A DNA stretch of 64,000 nt from Procambarus clarkii. Taxonomy: Eukaryota > Arthropoda > Malacostraca > Decapoda > Cambaridae. The position numbers and the translations under genes are program-made. This document shows, one piece after another, positions 46,390-57,122 of the stretch. Below the pieces are notes generated by a model. That model was not told the origin of the DNA and ran no database searches. It saw only the letters and a program-made list of their open reading frames with translations. The DNA is taken from positions 28,034,350 to 28,098,349 of the forward strand of contig NC_091219.1 in assembly GCF_040958095.1 (NCBI RefSeq), in the 5' to 3' direction. How positions within the stretch are numbered: the stretch's first letter is position 1; each line of letters starts with the position of its first letter.

Positions 46390-46790
46390 TCACTGGCTCC
46401 CACAGTCATTATCAACAAGGTACTTGACCCCTCGTGAAACTAGTGCTATTGTGAGGGGTAAATGGGCGTGAGGTAGCATGGGAATCACTGTCTTGAGCCC
46501 CAAACCCTCGTGGTGACCCGTGACCTCCCACACCCCTCGGAGTGACCTCTGACCTCCCACACCCCTCCCCACAGGTCACAACCAACCACCTGCACACACA
46601 CAACACCTGCTGCCCCAGCCTCCCTGCCCCAGGACACCCACACCGCCCCTGGGGGCCTGACCCGCTGCTTCACCCCACCAACACATAACTATTTCAAACA
46701 GAAATGAAACACGCAACACTACACCCGAGTCAGGTGTTGCTGAATTACACTGTCCGCCCCGTCTGGGCTGGCCTAGGGGCACTACACACT
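46390..46790. promoter_or_regulatory. GC-rich block, possible promoter / untranslated first exon
   Basis: A roughly 400-bp C-rich and CACCC-rich stretch in otherwise AT-rich DNA, upstream of the atlastin-like gene and about 1.8 kb before the CULT start. The short frames through it match nothing known. It includes near-repeats of TGACCTCCCACACCCCTC. Its role is inferred from composition and position only. Confidence 0.25.
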
Positions 46791-47579
46791 TAAGGCTACT
46801 ATTTCAACTTTGGGAAAATGTGTTGCAAGGCGAGAAACACGGACTATACCTTTAAATCTCGTTTAAAATTTTGACGAGCCAAAACTAGGTCTCCTTGTTA
46901 TGCCAGCTGAAATTGGATACATTTCTCATGGCAAACTGAATATTAACATCCTTGAATTTAACGACTTTATAACAAACTTTATATATTGCAGATAAATTCT
47001 GTGATTTATCTTTCAAGGCAAGGTAACCTGGGATATATTTTAATTCGGAAATACCACGTCAATCACTTAGAAATACAGAGGCCAAGTTTACGCGCCCACT
47101 TTGAATTCAATATGTACATTATCATAAATCTTAAGCTAATGTATAACAGTATTTTATGTTCATTATAATAAAGAATGTTCTTTACTTCAAATATATCATG
47201 TGTGACAAACATTGGTTTAAAAATGAGAATTATTGCTGAACACGATCTATAATATGAGCAATCATATAAAAATTATTTTTGATGCCCGGTGTTGAATTTT
47301 CTCCAAAGCAGTTATGTCCGACTGAAGATAAGGTCTTCATGCTTGGATACAATAATCCAAGTGTGTAGCGTAATACAGTTGAATAACTAACTTCTTTTCC
47401 CTGAAATAAAACTTACGTCTGGCTTAGGATTTAGCCTGGCTTGGATTTAGTTGGCTTTTCATCAACAAATAATTACAATGTAAATTGACAGAAATGATTA
47501 CACTGGGAGAGATATATGTCTTAAGGACTAATAATGAGGAAGTGGGTAGTACAAGATACAGTGTGAGGTTGAAGCACAA

Positions 47580-48115
47580 GGTAGAAATTTAAGAGGATGA
47601 AATTAGGTACTAATTGGTTTGACTTTTGAATAGGGCATAGGTTGTATAATTTTTTTTTAATTCATCAGGGAATGAGTTCCAAAGACTGGGGTCCTTTTAT
47701 TTGCATGGAGTGTTTACACAGATTTAGTCTGACTCTGGGGGATACCAGAAAGATATTTATTTCTGGTGTGGTGCTTATGGGTTCTATTACATCTATCAAG
47801 GAAAAGTTTCAGATCAAGATTAGCATTTAAGAACAAGATTTTGAACATGTAAATAGCAAATGAGAACATGTGGAGTGAGTGTATGTTTAGCATGTTAAGG
47901 GACTGAAAAAGAAGGGCTGTGTGTTGTCTGAAGACAGAGTTTGTTATATTTCTGATAGCAGACTTTTGGTGAGTGATGATGGGCTTGAGGTAATTTGCAG
48001 TGGTTGAATCCCATGCAGATACCATATGTTAGATAGGGATAGATTAGCGCGTAGTATAATGAGAAGAGAGCTGAGTTAGGAACATAATATCTGATTTTAG
48101 AAAGTATACGACCGT
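47580..48115 (-). pseudogene. LINE ORF2 C-terminal fragment
   Basis: On the minus strand frames read RILSKIRYYVPNSALFSLYY, then ALIYPYLTYGI, a frameshift, QKSAIRNITNS, LNMLNIHSLHMFSFAIYMFK and HKHHTRNKYLSG. These are the conserved C-terminal blocks of Jockey/RTE-like ORF2. At least one frameshift breaks it. Confidence 0.82.
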
Positions 48116-48562
48116 TTTTGAGACTTTTTTGGCTAAATGTTGTATATACACGAAGAAACTTATTTTAATTACTGTGAAATAGGTGTTTTAATATTAATGC
48201 AGAGGAGTTTTAAATCAAAGTGCCCGCCCAGGCATCTCCACCACGTTCGAAAAGGCGCTTATTCAATCACTTATATCAACTCTACATAAATCCTTAGGCT
48301 AACACACTGATAATAATATTATTATATAGATTAATGGATATTAAATAGTCAAACCCACACATACAAATACACATTTGAGCTAGGAAAGTAATAATAGTTT
48401 TAGGTAATATTTAAATGCTAGGCTTTGATTTCCCCAGTGGCATTATTGCATTCATGATAGTACTGTATAAGATAAGGAAGTTATAATGTTACTTATATGA
48501 TTATGCATTATGAGGGAGTGAAAGTCAGAGTTGAATATTTATGTGTGTTGTGAACGTTAGAG

Positions 48563-48570
48563 TGACGTCA
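48563..48570. promoter_or_regulatory. TGACGTCA (CRE/ATF-type palindrome) at the CULT start codon
   Basis: An exact 8-bp cAMP-response-element consensus whose last base is the A of the proposed start codon. Such sites work mostly near transcription starts, so it would suggest a short 5' leader. It could also be chance. Confidence 0.3.
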
Positions 48571-48654
48571 TGTACACAAAGGCGTGGGTACAGGCCGCCG
48601 TGTTGCTTCTTGTATCAGCGGGAAATACTACTGCATCTTCCCACCAAGATACAG
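48570..48654 (+). CDS. CULT gene exon 1: signal peptide
   Basis: The ATG at 48570 starts MYTKAWVQAAVLLLV, a positively charged start and a hydrophobic core followed by small residues, as in a secretion signal. The donor GTGAGC begins at 48655 and the exon ends in phase 1. The start overlaps a TGACGTCA palindrome at 48563-48570. Confidence 0.85.
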
Positions 48655-51600
48655 GTGAGCTTTCTCACACCTGGGTAGGAGGGAAGTGTGGGCGGGGGCA
48701 GGTGTGTGGTGTAGGTGGGGCAGGTGTGAGGACGGGTGTGTGTGTGTACTGGTGGGAGGGGGGAGAGTTAGCGCGCCACAGAGCCATCACTGGGGTCACT
48801 GTATACCAAGCATCCTCCACATGGTTATATCGCTGTAAAAAAGGGCGTTTCTAGCGCTTAATTCACTGGTTAATGACCTGTTTAGATAACAGGTCATTAA
48901 CTCATACGTTTTGTGCTAGAGAAAGAGCATCGGCAAATCAACTGTCCGCACTACACTCCGCTTAACAAAACCTAAGGGCAACGTTACTCGAGTTTACCTA
49001 AACTGTCTTGACGTTACGTTTAACGTTTCAGATTTTGCACATTCTTATGACCTGAGGTACACTGTTAGGTTACAGGCCGTCTATGTGAGAATGCAGAAGC
49101 ACTCTGGCTAGGCTGTTTATGGTCACCTTCACATTTCTTGGCCTTGGAAGTCAAACCAGAGTAGTTATATATCGGCTAAATAATATTGGACTCGTGAGAT
49201 CAGTTTGCAAGAGGGATCTCGGAGGTAAGATTACTGGTGGTATCTAAAATTGAGTAAATAGTGTTTATGTGCTGAAAATAGAGCACATCAACTGGGAATG
49301 CTGGGCCAGCATTCATATAATTCTACATAAATTAAAAAAAAAATTGTGTGCCCCAAAGAAAGGGTTAATGTAGTTTTGTCATATATCATTTCCATAGCAA
49401 TTCATCTAGTAAAATGTATAACTGTTCTTTAGTTCACGTTACAGTGTAACCTCGATTTGAACTATGAGATCAACTTTGATTCGTTGGAGTGAGGGATTTG
49501 TTTCAACTGGAGATGCCTTCAGGAGGCATTTGTGAGACATCTTAAAAACAAAACCTGCAAGAAAAATAAATTTTACCCATTTCATTTTTGTAATGTTTGG
49601 TCCATCCACAAAAATAATAAAAAAATGTGATTAGAGCCATATTAAGAGAGCTATCATTTATACCCTAATATTTCCCATGCTCTGTGGGCTAATTTTATAG
49701 TGAAATTTTAATTTCAACTTATTACAAAATAGACAATTACCAGGAGAACTTGTCTGTAAAGAGAATTCACCAGATCTAGCATATGTCCCAAGCCCCATCC
49801 TCGAAATTTTATTTTCAAAGTAAGACTGTCCCAAATGTAAGTGAACAAAATCTGCAGTAACTTGAAATTTAAATAAACCATAGAATTTGGGTTGAAATAT
49901 GCTCAATGGCTTTCCCAAGGCCCCCAACTGTTTCTTCTAATGTTGCATCATCAATGAAAATCATTAAAAATGTGATTGTAGCCATATTCAGGAAATTGCT
50001 ATTCATGCCTTTATTTTTTATACTGGTGTAATTTCACTAAGCAAAATTTTTATATCAACCTGGGCAACTTTCCTACCAGTCTGGGCCCTGCATCCTAAGC
50101 AAATCTGCATATCATGCACTTTGCCAAACTCTTGTTAGTCAAAGCAGGTGAGTAAATCTGACCTGGAAAGACCAAGAAAGTGTATTTTACAATCAGAAAT
50201 TTGCCAAAATGAGGTTTGTTGAATTGAGGTTTCACCGTATTAACATTAGCTAAATACAACTGGCTTCAGACACCAAAAAACTTATATCCTGTCTTCTATT
50301 ATCATATTTTTTAAGGCAAATATTAAGGATTCAGTTCATTATAAATTATATTGAAAAGGTACATTGTGATTATAATACGATATTATTAGTTGGCATTTTC
50401 AACAGATCACATACTGTGCCGCAAATGTGGAACGGAGTTGACAGAAAACTCGCTGGACAACTTTGTTAATATCACTAGTCCATTATCGGAATCCACTCAT
50501 CAGTTGTCAGTCCTTGGCCACTCTCATTTGATGGTGCAGATGCTTAGAAACCCGGCTGATGTAACATTCAATTTGGTGACTGTGAAAAGATCTGGTTGTT
50601 CTGGCATTGGAGAGGTGAGTATGTTCCAGACAAAGTTCGGTTTACCCATGATTTGGAAATGTCACAACAGTATTAATTATACAGCCGTTAGATACAGATC
50701 TGATGAATAAAGTAGAAAAGGAGAACAGTGTGGAAAACATATTTAAGAGTTTATATTATTGATGACAAAGTAGACTGCCATGAACTAAAAATGCATAATT
50801 TTTTTTAAAATTAGGGATGACATTGATGATGATAAAGAGTGACCTCCTGGTCTTTCTGTTACTGTAATTTAAAACATCCCAACTAACATATTTCAAATAG
50901 TTATTAGGTATTCCCTTACCAAATATTTTTCAGTTTTTGGATGTACAGTACAAAGTTTTTGGTGTCTGTGGGATATCTGGAGAATGCCTTCATGTATTGT
51001 TTTGAAAATACAGTATTAAGCTGTTGAATGATGGAACAAGGAAAGTCTTCAATATTAATAGACCATATAGCCTTCTAGTGAGAGAAAGTTGCAAATTCTT
51101 CATGATTGTAGTAATATGAAGAATTCCACGCATCAGGTCATTTCTTGAAATCCAATTCCAATAATTACCTCTCAATTTTTACATATTGATTGTATAATTA
51201 GATGCAATGCACTCCATAGTCTAAACCTCCATTTAGTGGCTCCTACTTAACACTAGGTCAATCCCTTATTGGATCTCTTCAAAATTTGGGGTTTGGGAAA
51301 ACTCCATATTTTGGAGGGGGGTTGCTATGAAATCCAGAATGTTAAGTCATTTTCAGCAAACTGCTTTATTTTATTTTTGCTTGTGCTTTTGCTATTGTTC
51401 AGTGGAGAACAGAGTTCAAGTAAGAGGTGATCTAAATATTATTCTGAAAAACATTTACACCCAAGCTAATTATTTATTGAACAAGTTTGTAAGACATTTC
51501 TTAGAAAATTTTTAGTTAAAGAATGAGTTTTGGCTATGGGCAAGTCTAGGTTCTTAGTTCTTGTACACTATAAGTTGGTTATGACTGTACTCTTCAAAGA

Positions 51601-54600
51601 TAAGGTTTCTGGGTAGGAATGTCTAGAACATGGGAAATACTGGCAATGATGGTGAACTCTCTATAGCCAGATTCTCTTGGTAGATAGCTATCTTAAGAAA
51701 GATTTAGATTGTTTTACTTAGTAAAATTTACCCCATGGAGAATAGGAAAAATTAGGGTAACTTTTAATATTGCTTGTGTTGTATTTTTAGTGATTCATGT
51801 ACAGTAGGTGGGTACAACATTAGGAGAAACAACTCTTTCCATAGGAAATCTATTAAGAATATTGAAAATAAAATATTGTGGTGATCCACTCGAGAGGATG
51901 GTTTAATAAAACAGGATCAGTGACTACTATTATTACAGTTTATAGATCAGGTTACAGATTTGGGATGCGATATTGGGAAGGAATGTTACCCACTCATTTG
52001 GACGGTTTGGGGATTGAATGCCGACCTGCATTAAGCGAGGCTGTTGTTCTATCATCCAGCAAAAGTGGTTGGATTTGGGATGAGAGTGAGGACTAGCCAG
52101 TTGGCCTGGGGTGGCCTGCATAGTGGTGGATGGGGGAGCAGGTGGGATTGCTTGTTTAGTATAGTAATTTTCAGTTTGTTGTTGGCACTTAAACAAAACA
52201 TTTGATGACATAGGGAGTTTGGGCATCTTATGGCTTTTCATTGTGTTTTGGCCATTGTTCTTTGGTTAGTAGTTTGGTAAGTAGGTAGCCTGGTATTGAG
52301 TTAATCATGATCCGTGTGTTCCCATGCCTCATAAAGGATGCAAGGGAAAATTTGTAGGAATTTTGTCACTGGTGGGCAAAAATAGCTTGAGTTTGGTATG
52401 GTGACAGGTAAGAGCCAGTGGATTTAGCATGGGGAGCTACTGAAGCAGTACCCAGAATGAGGTGTTTCATTATGCTTAATGCACTACATTTGTTTATTGA
52501 CACACTTGTAAAGAGTGGGTTTTTTCTTACTAGAAATATAATATGAATGTGAGTACAGTATTTAATATTGGTTTTTTAGTTCCCATTTAAACCAAGAAAG
52601 GAACTATGCCAAAATCAGAGTGCTGGAATGAAAGGTTAAAACATGCAACGAGACCAGTCTGGTACCAAAAGTTCTTGTGGTACCGGTAAGTAACAAATGT
52701 ATTTTTAAACTAAAAGGATGAAAACAGTGTAGATGCTTTCAGTGCATTGGTGTCATATACATAACATTTCCAAAATTCACTGAACAATTCCCTCCAAAAA
52801 ATAATAGATTTCTGGAAGAGAATAAACAAAATTCTGAATATTTTGTCCCATTTTAAAAATCTGCAAATAAAATCCTTGCTCTTACTTTTAACATAATTGG
52901 AAGTTAATGTTATTTACAATAATATTTAGTTGGCATTAACCCTTATACGGCTCCAATTGTTATTTACAATTACCTTGTGTGCTCGAATCACCATATGCAA
53001 TTTTTTTGTACACTAGTTTTGTGAACTATTTTTTGTCATTCTCATCCTGATGTAGGACTTTTAATTGGCTGAGCTGTTTAAGGGTTAATGACAAGCAGGG
53101 CAGCATTAGGAAGATAGGTAACCACACTATGCTTTTGGTGAGGTCTTGTGTTCTGTTGCAGTGGTACAGTGATCATACCTGGTTTCCTGGCTACTTGTGG
53201 AAGGTGTGCATCTGCCCCCGCTGCCAGGCACACCTAGGCTGGTGAGGATGACCTTATCTGCCTATATGTGTTGGCCAGTCAGCTGTGTGCATGTGTTGGT
53301 TTGTGTTAAACAGTCAGCTGTGTTTGTGTGTAATTACCTAAGTGTAGTTACAGGATGAGAGCTACGCTCGTGGTGTCCCGTCTTCCCAGTACTCTGTCAT
53401 ATAACGCTTTGAAACTACTGACGGTTTTGACCTCCACTACCTTCTCACTAAACTTGTTGCAATCGTCTATCATTCTGCAAAAGAAAACTGTCTAATATTT
53501 TTTGGCATCTTTGTTTCCTTAGCTTGAATCTGTGTATTCTTGTTCTTGAAGTTGCTGGTTTCAGGAATTCCTCTGTCAATTTGGTAGATTCCTGTTATTG
53601 TTTTGTAAGTGGTGATCTTTTTCTTCTACCTTCTAGCTTTGGCTTCTAGCTTTGGCATATTTAATGCCTCTAGCCTCTCCTCTTAATTCTTGTTTTTCAG
53701 TTCTGGAAACCATTTTGTAGCATGCCTTTGTACCTTTTCCAGTTTATTGTTGTGCTTCTTGAGATATAGGCACCATACAACTGCTGCATATTGCAATTTT
53801 GATCTCACAAAAGTCATGAACAGTTTCTTTATTATTTCACCATCCATGAAATTAAAAGGGATTCTAAAGTTGGAAAGTGACGCACATGCTCCTCGCTTTT
53901 TCAGGAACTTGTTCCCCTCTTCCTTTTGTCCTCTACTCCCTCGACCTCTAATGATTTTTTTTTGTTATATACCATTTCACAGACCCCTAGCACCTTGTAG
54001 AAAAATTAATTTCTTTTTTCTTTATTTCTATTCCCATTTTGACATTTTGTCTTATTGAGGTTAGCTTTCTTTAGCTTACCTTCAGCTTTTCTGTCTTCCC
54101 TCGAGAGATCTCGTCTTAATGAAAAAAGTTTTCCATCCTCATCACTTTGCAATTTCCTGGCATTCCTAAGCACTTCTATCATTTGAATGGTCTATATGGT
54201 CTATCATTTGTCTATCTATATGGTATATAATGGTCTATATGGTCTATCATGGTCTATCATATATGGTCTATCATTTGTTTTACTCCATTAAATGTCACCC
54301 TTAATGGTCAAGATTTTTATCTTTTTTTTTTTTATTTCTGCCTATCCTAAAATCATTGATATTTTCCTTTGATGTGAGGCCTACTATTTTGTAGGCCTAA
54401 ACCTACTATTTTCTCAATGATTTTTATCTCTGCTGCTCTGTCCGCCCCAGATATTATGTTCTTTTCCATCCACCCAAAAATAATTATGGGCTTACTTCTA
54501 TCTACAGTGTTTTGTACTGATATACTGCTTGTGACAAACTCCTTCCTAATTGCTTGCCTAATATTGGATTCTTGCTGCTCATCCCTATTCTTAACTTCCA

Positions 54601-56992
54601 AACATATTTCTTTAATTGTTTCTTTTTCTTTTACAACTTGTGCATTTGTTTCTTTCATATCTTCTTTGAGCAATCCCTGAGTAACATCCTGGGCTTGATG
54701 TTTTCGTGAAGTGTCCCTAAGGCTGCCGTTGCTTAATTCTATATTGTTTCTAACCTGTAGGGATTCTCTCATGAGTTCCTCACCACATGTATCAATTTTT
54801 ATCATAGTGCCAGTGCTTCCTGTGCCTCTTTTTGAGGGGGGGGCCACATTCTGGCTCCTGGTCTCTGGTAGGCCTAAAGAATTCCACAACTGATGGCACG
54901 TAGTAGCTTCGCACACCAATAGTAGCTCCATAGAGCCACTGAGGCTTACCCAGAAATTGACATTTAATTACATTCAACACTGGGGGGGCATCATATAATA
55001 TATATTATAATAGCAGGGTCATATAATGACCCTGGATGGGCCTCCAGGATCAATACCATCTCATCAAGTGTCTTAGACTGTCATTGACCTACCAGAGACA
55101 AGAATCAGAATCAGAATCTGAGGCAAAGGAGCCGAGCATGTCTGAGACACCAGCAAGTCCAAGACACATGCTGGTGTCTGGAATAATAGGCTTTGGATTT
55201 TTTCCTTCAATGTGGTTTTATAATTTTCTAGAATTGAGTAATAAAAGAACATGAATTAAAGACAAAACCTTTCAAACAAGAAATGTAACAGGAATTTCTT
55301 TGTAATCTATGGAATTAAAACTCACACGGGCTTGCATACTTTGCAAGCTTTTGATTGGCCTTTGTCTTCTCCCAATCTGTATACCAAACCTTTGAAATAT
55401 ATTCATTAACTCAACATGTTGAGTAAGCCATCACTATTCTTGTTAAAGGACTACTTGGCAGGTACTGTACTGTGACAAATGTATTCATTTTCCCAAACAC
55501 TAACCCTGATGCCAAGTTTTTTGTTGGTATCCTTGCTTTGTGGCATTGCTAAGCTGAATCAGTAATGGCAAGCTGTTTTGGGAGATCTGCTTTGTGGCAT
55601 GCTAAGCTAAATCAGTAATGGCAAGCTATTTTGGCAATGTACCTCTGCTTGGCAATACTAAACTGACTCGGTAATAGTAAGCTATTTTTATGATTACTTT
55701 TGTTTTATGGCAATTTTCTAGTGAATCAGTCATGTGCCAAGATTAGTGCAGCTATTACTTCGCATATTTCTTTTACCAATTCTTTTTCCTTTTTCTTTTT
55801 TTTCTAGGATTTTTGAGCCAGTTGGAAAAGCCAGTATCAGCCATTTCAAAGCTTCATCAGAAGGCTTTTATGGGCTTATTCTTGAAAAACTGATTACTGA
55901 AGAATGTAAGTACTGTACTGTACTGTACTGCATAGTAATAAATAATAATCTTGTTGTGAAGAATGTTAGTAATAAGTTAGTAGCAAGTTGGTCGAGAATG
56001 CAAGTAGCATTAGTTAATGTGCTTTTAACAAGCCCGTCGCTTCCTCACTTCGTATATATACATACACCATATAAAGAATAGAAGTGGTAGGAGAAGAGAG
56101 ATCTGGTCAACCAGAGAGATCTGGTTGATCAGATCACGATCAGGAGGCCTGATGAGAGACCAGGCTGTGGGGGCACTAATACCCAGAACCACAAGGGAAG
56201 GTGCATACAACAGGTCCACCTTCCCACTGAGTTGGACCTGATCACATAGCAGAGCATGCTCCACTTTGGGTGCAGGAACACCATAATCCAAGCATAAATG
56301 AGGAAATGGAGACTAGAGAGATAATTTAAACATGGGAAATACTTGAAGGCTAAGTCTCTACTGTGCACAATAAAATAACTCCTTGTTGGAGTGAAATATG
56401 GTGGAAAATGCAGCATAAGCTCAGTCTGAGCAATGTTTCAACTTCAGAGACTCATGGTTATTCAACCTTCATCAGAAAATACAAGAAATATTTCTGGACG
56501 AAGGCTTTTCCCTTCAACAGGGAGCTAGACTGGTTTCTGCAGGAAGTTTGTGATCAGCCTGGTTGTGGTTCCTATTGGGCCTGTAGGCTGCTAACAGGAG
56601 TAGCTGTAGTGATCATCATCTGCAGGAAAACCTGCCCTTGGATCAAGCTACATGATTAGAATTTGTAAACCAGATTAGTATATCTTTTTGGTTTACCTGA
56701 CTCCCTGTCTTGTTTAGGAATAGATGATACTTTCTTCAGTTGGTTATGCTAGAAAAATATATATTTTTAGTGTAGTAGTTCAATGTACACATGATGGTCT
56801 ACATAAATCTGTTCTTATGTACATGGTGAAAGAGGGACCTTTTGCTGGGGCATAGAGGGAGTGGAAGGGAGGGGAGGTTGGGGCTTATTTACAATTATTC
56901 AGAACATTGTTTTTATCATAATCAAACTATTTTTATTTTTTCCAGTCTCGGATTCTCTTCTTGTTGGTTTACCTAAGCATCACAAATATTAA
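48570..56992 (+). CDS. secreted CULT-domain (cereblon-type) protein, five exons, complete
   Basis: Exons 48570-48654, 50406-50614, 53162-53241, 55808-55905 and 56946-56992 join with consistent phases (1,0,2,1) into 172 residues ending in TAA. Residues 1 to about 23 form a signal peptide (hydrophobic AAVLLLVSA), so the product should be secreted. The rest is a CULT domain, the beta-tent fold of cereblon's ligand-binding region. Zinc-binding pairs are CRKC (C33, C36) and CPRC (C116, C119). The pocket is HTWFPGYLW then HLGWIF, giving W105, W111 and W125 plus H103 and F127, all equivalent to the human cereblon pocket residues. There are no Lon-like or DDB1-binding segments, so it is not cereblon itself; stand-alone secreted CULT proteins are an established but functionally unknown class. 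The C terminus reads EKLITEEFSDSLLV and then LPKHHKY. The stop codon lies four bases before the ATG of the next gene, in the same exon. Confidence 0.9.
48869..48901. promoter_or_regulatory. perfect 14-bp inverted repeat with TGACCT/AGGTCA half-sites
   Basis: GTTAATGACCTGTT - TAGAT - AACAGGTCATTAAC, in the first intron of the CULT gene. Each arm holds the nuclear-receptor half-site AGGTCA. Its regulatory role is a guess from motif and position. Confidence 0.45.
50406..50614 (+). CDS. CULT gene exon 2: first zinc-binding pair
   Basis: It encodes residues 29-98, starting DHILCRKCGTEL, with the first CxxC of the zinc site, a potential N-glycosylation site (NIT) and a beta-rich segment ending SGCSGIGE. 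The acceptor is TTTTCAACAG and the donor GTGAGT. The open frame runs on into the intron, so the apparent ORF is longer than the exon. Confidence 0.88.
51950..52105 (-). repeat. tRNA-like SINE (family of 12858)
   Basis: On the minus strand it reads AACAACAGCCTCGCTTAATG, then CAGGTCGGCATTCAATCCCC (B box) and a GTCCAAATGAGTGGGTAACA body. It is more diverged than the 12858 copy. Confidence 0.7.
53162..53241 (+). CDS. CULT gene exon 3: ligand-pocket core
   Basis: Only 80 bases, encoding WYSDHTWFPGYLWKVCICPR and then CQAHLG, plus two bases of the W125 codon. It holds two pocket tryptophans and the second zinc CxxC. The equivalent stretch of human cereblon reads EHSWFPGYAW and SHIGW. The acceptor is CTGTTGCAG and the donor GTGAGG. 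Confidence 0.93.
53330..54980 (-). mobile_element. LINE fragment with ORF1 (CR1-like), in CULT intron 3
   Basis: On the minus strand 54931-54353 is an open frame of about 190 codons with a glutamine/glutamate-rich, probably coiled-coil segment, then KPIIIFGWMEKNIISGADRA and EIKIIEKIVGLG. A frameshift near 54350 is followed by ARKLQSDEDGKLFSLRRDLS and REDRKAEGKLKKANLNK near 54,190-54,060. This order resembles the ORF1 nucleic-acid-binding protein of CR1-like elements. The 53,330-53,680 part reads as another LINE-derived dispersed repeat. Confidence 0.7.
54183..54275. repeat. short tandem repeat (GGTCTATATGGTCTATCAT)
   Basis: Irregular units of ATATGGTCTATCATTTG inserted within the LINE fragment. 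Confidence 0.8.
55808..55905 (+). CDS. CULT gene exon 4
   Basis: It completes the third pocket tryptophan codon and continues IFEPVGKASISHF, then GFYGLILEKLITEE. The FYGL segment corresponds to FWGL of cereblon. The acceptor is TTTTCTAG and the donor GTAAGT at 55906; phase 1 exit. Confidence 0.88.
56105..56205 (+). repeat. SINE tail fragment, family 1 type
   Basis: TGGTTGATCAGATCACGATC, then AGGAGGCCTGATGAGAGACC, a diverged form of the 15935 copy. It lies in the last CULT intron. Confidence 0.65.
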
Positions 56993-57122
56993 GAAAATGG
57001 CAGCTGAAGTTAGTGAGAATGGTTCTGCAAATGGTATGGTAGAACTGGATGAAAAATACCTCGCTCAGCTTGAAGAAGAGTTTGTAGATCGCTATACAGA
57101 AGATGATAAAGGCTTCATGGAG
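56946..57122 (+). CDS. shared exon: CULT C terminus and RAM start
   Basis: The acceptor TTTTTTCCAG precedes 56946 and the donor GTATGC begins at 57123. Entering in phase 1 from CULT exon 4 it reads FSDSLLVGLPKHHKY and stops at 56990-56992. Four bases later (GAAA) the ATG at 56997 opens a different frame that runs through the rest of the exon (42 codons) into the RAM-like protein. The start context AAGAAAATGG has A at -3 and G at +4. Confidence 0.85.

Larger units (their letters stand above)
31639..48569. other. long gap between atlastin-like and CULT genes; repeats, no supported exon
   Basis: About 17 kb of AT-rich sequence between two divergently oriented genes. It must contain the atlastin-like promoter and any 5' UTR exon. 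It otherwise holds SINEs, LINE remnants, a Tigger derivative and minisatellites, listed separately. A GC-rich block at about 46,390-46,790 contrasts with its surroundings and is the best candidate for a first exon or promoter, but nothing in it proves that. Confidence 0.5.
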
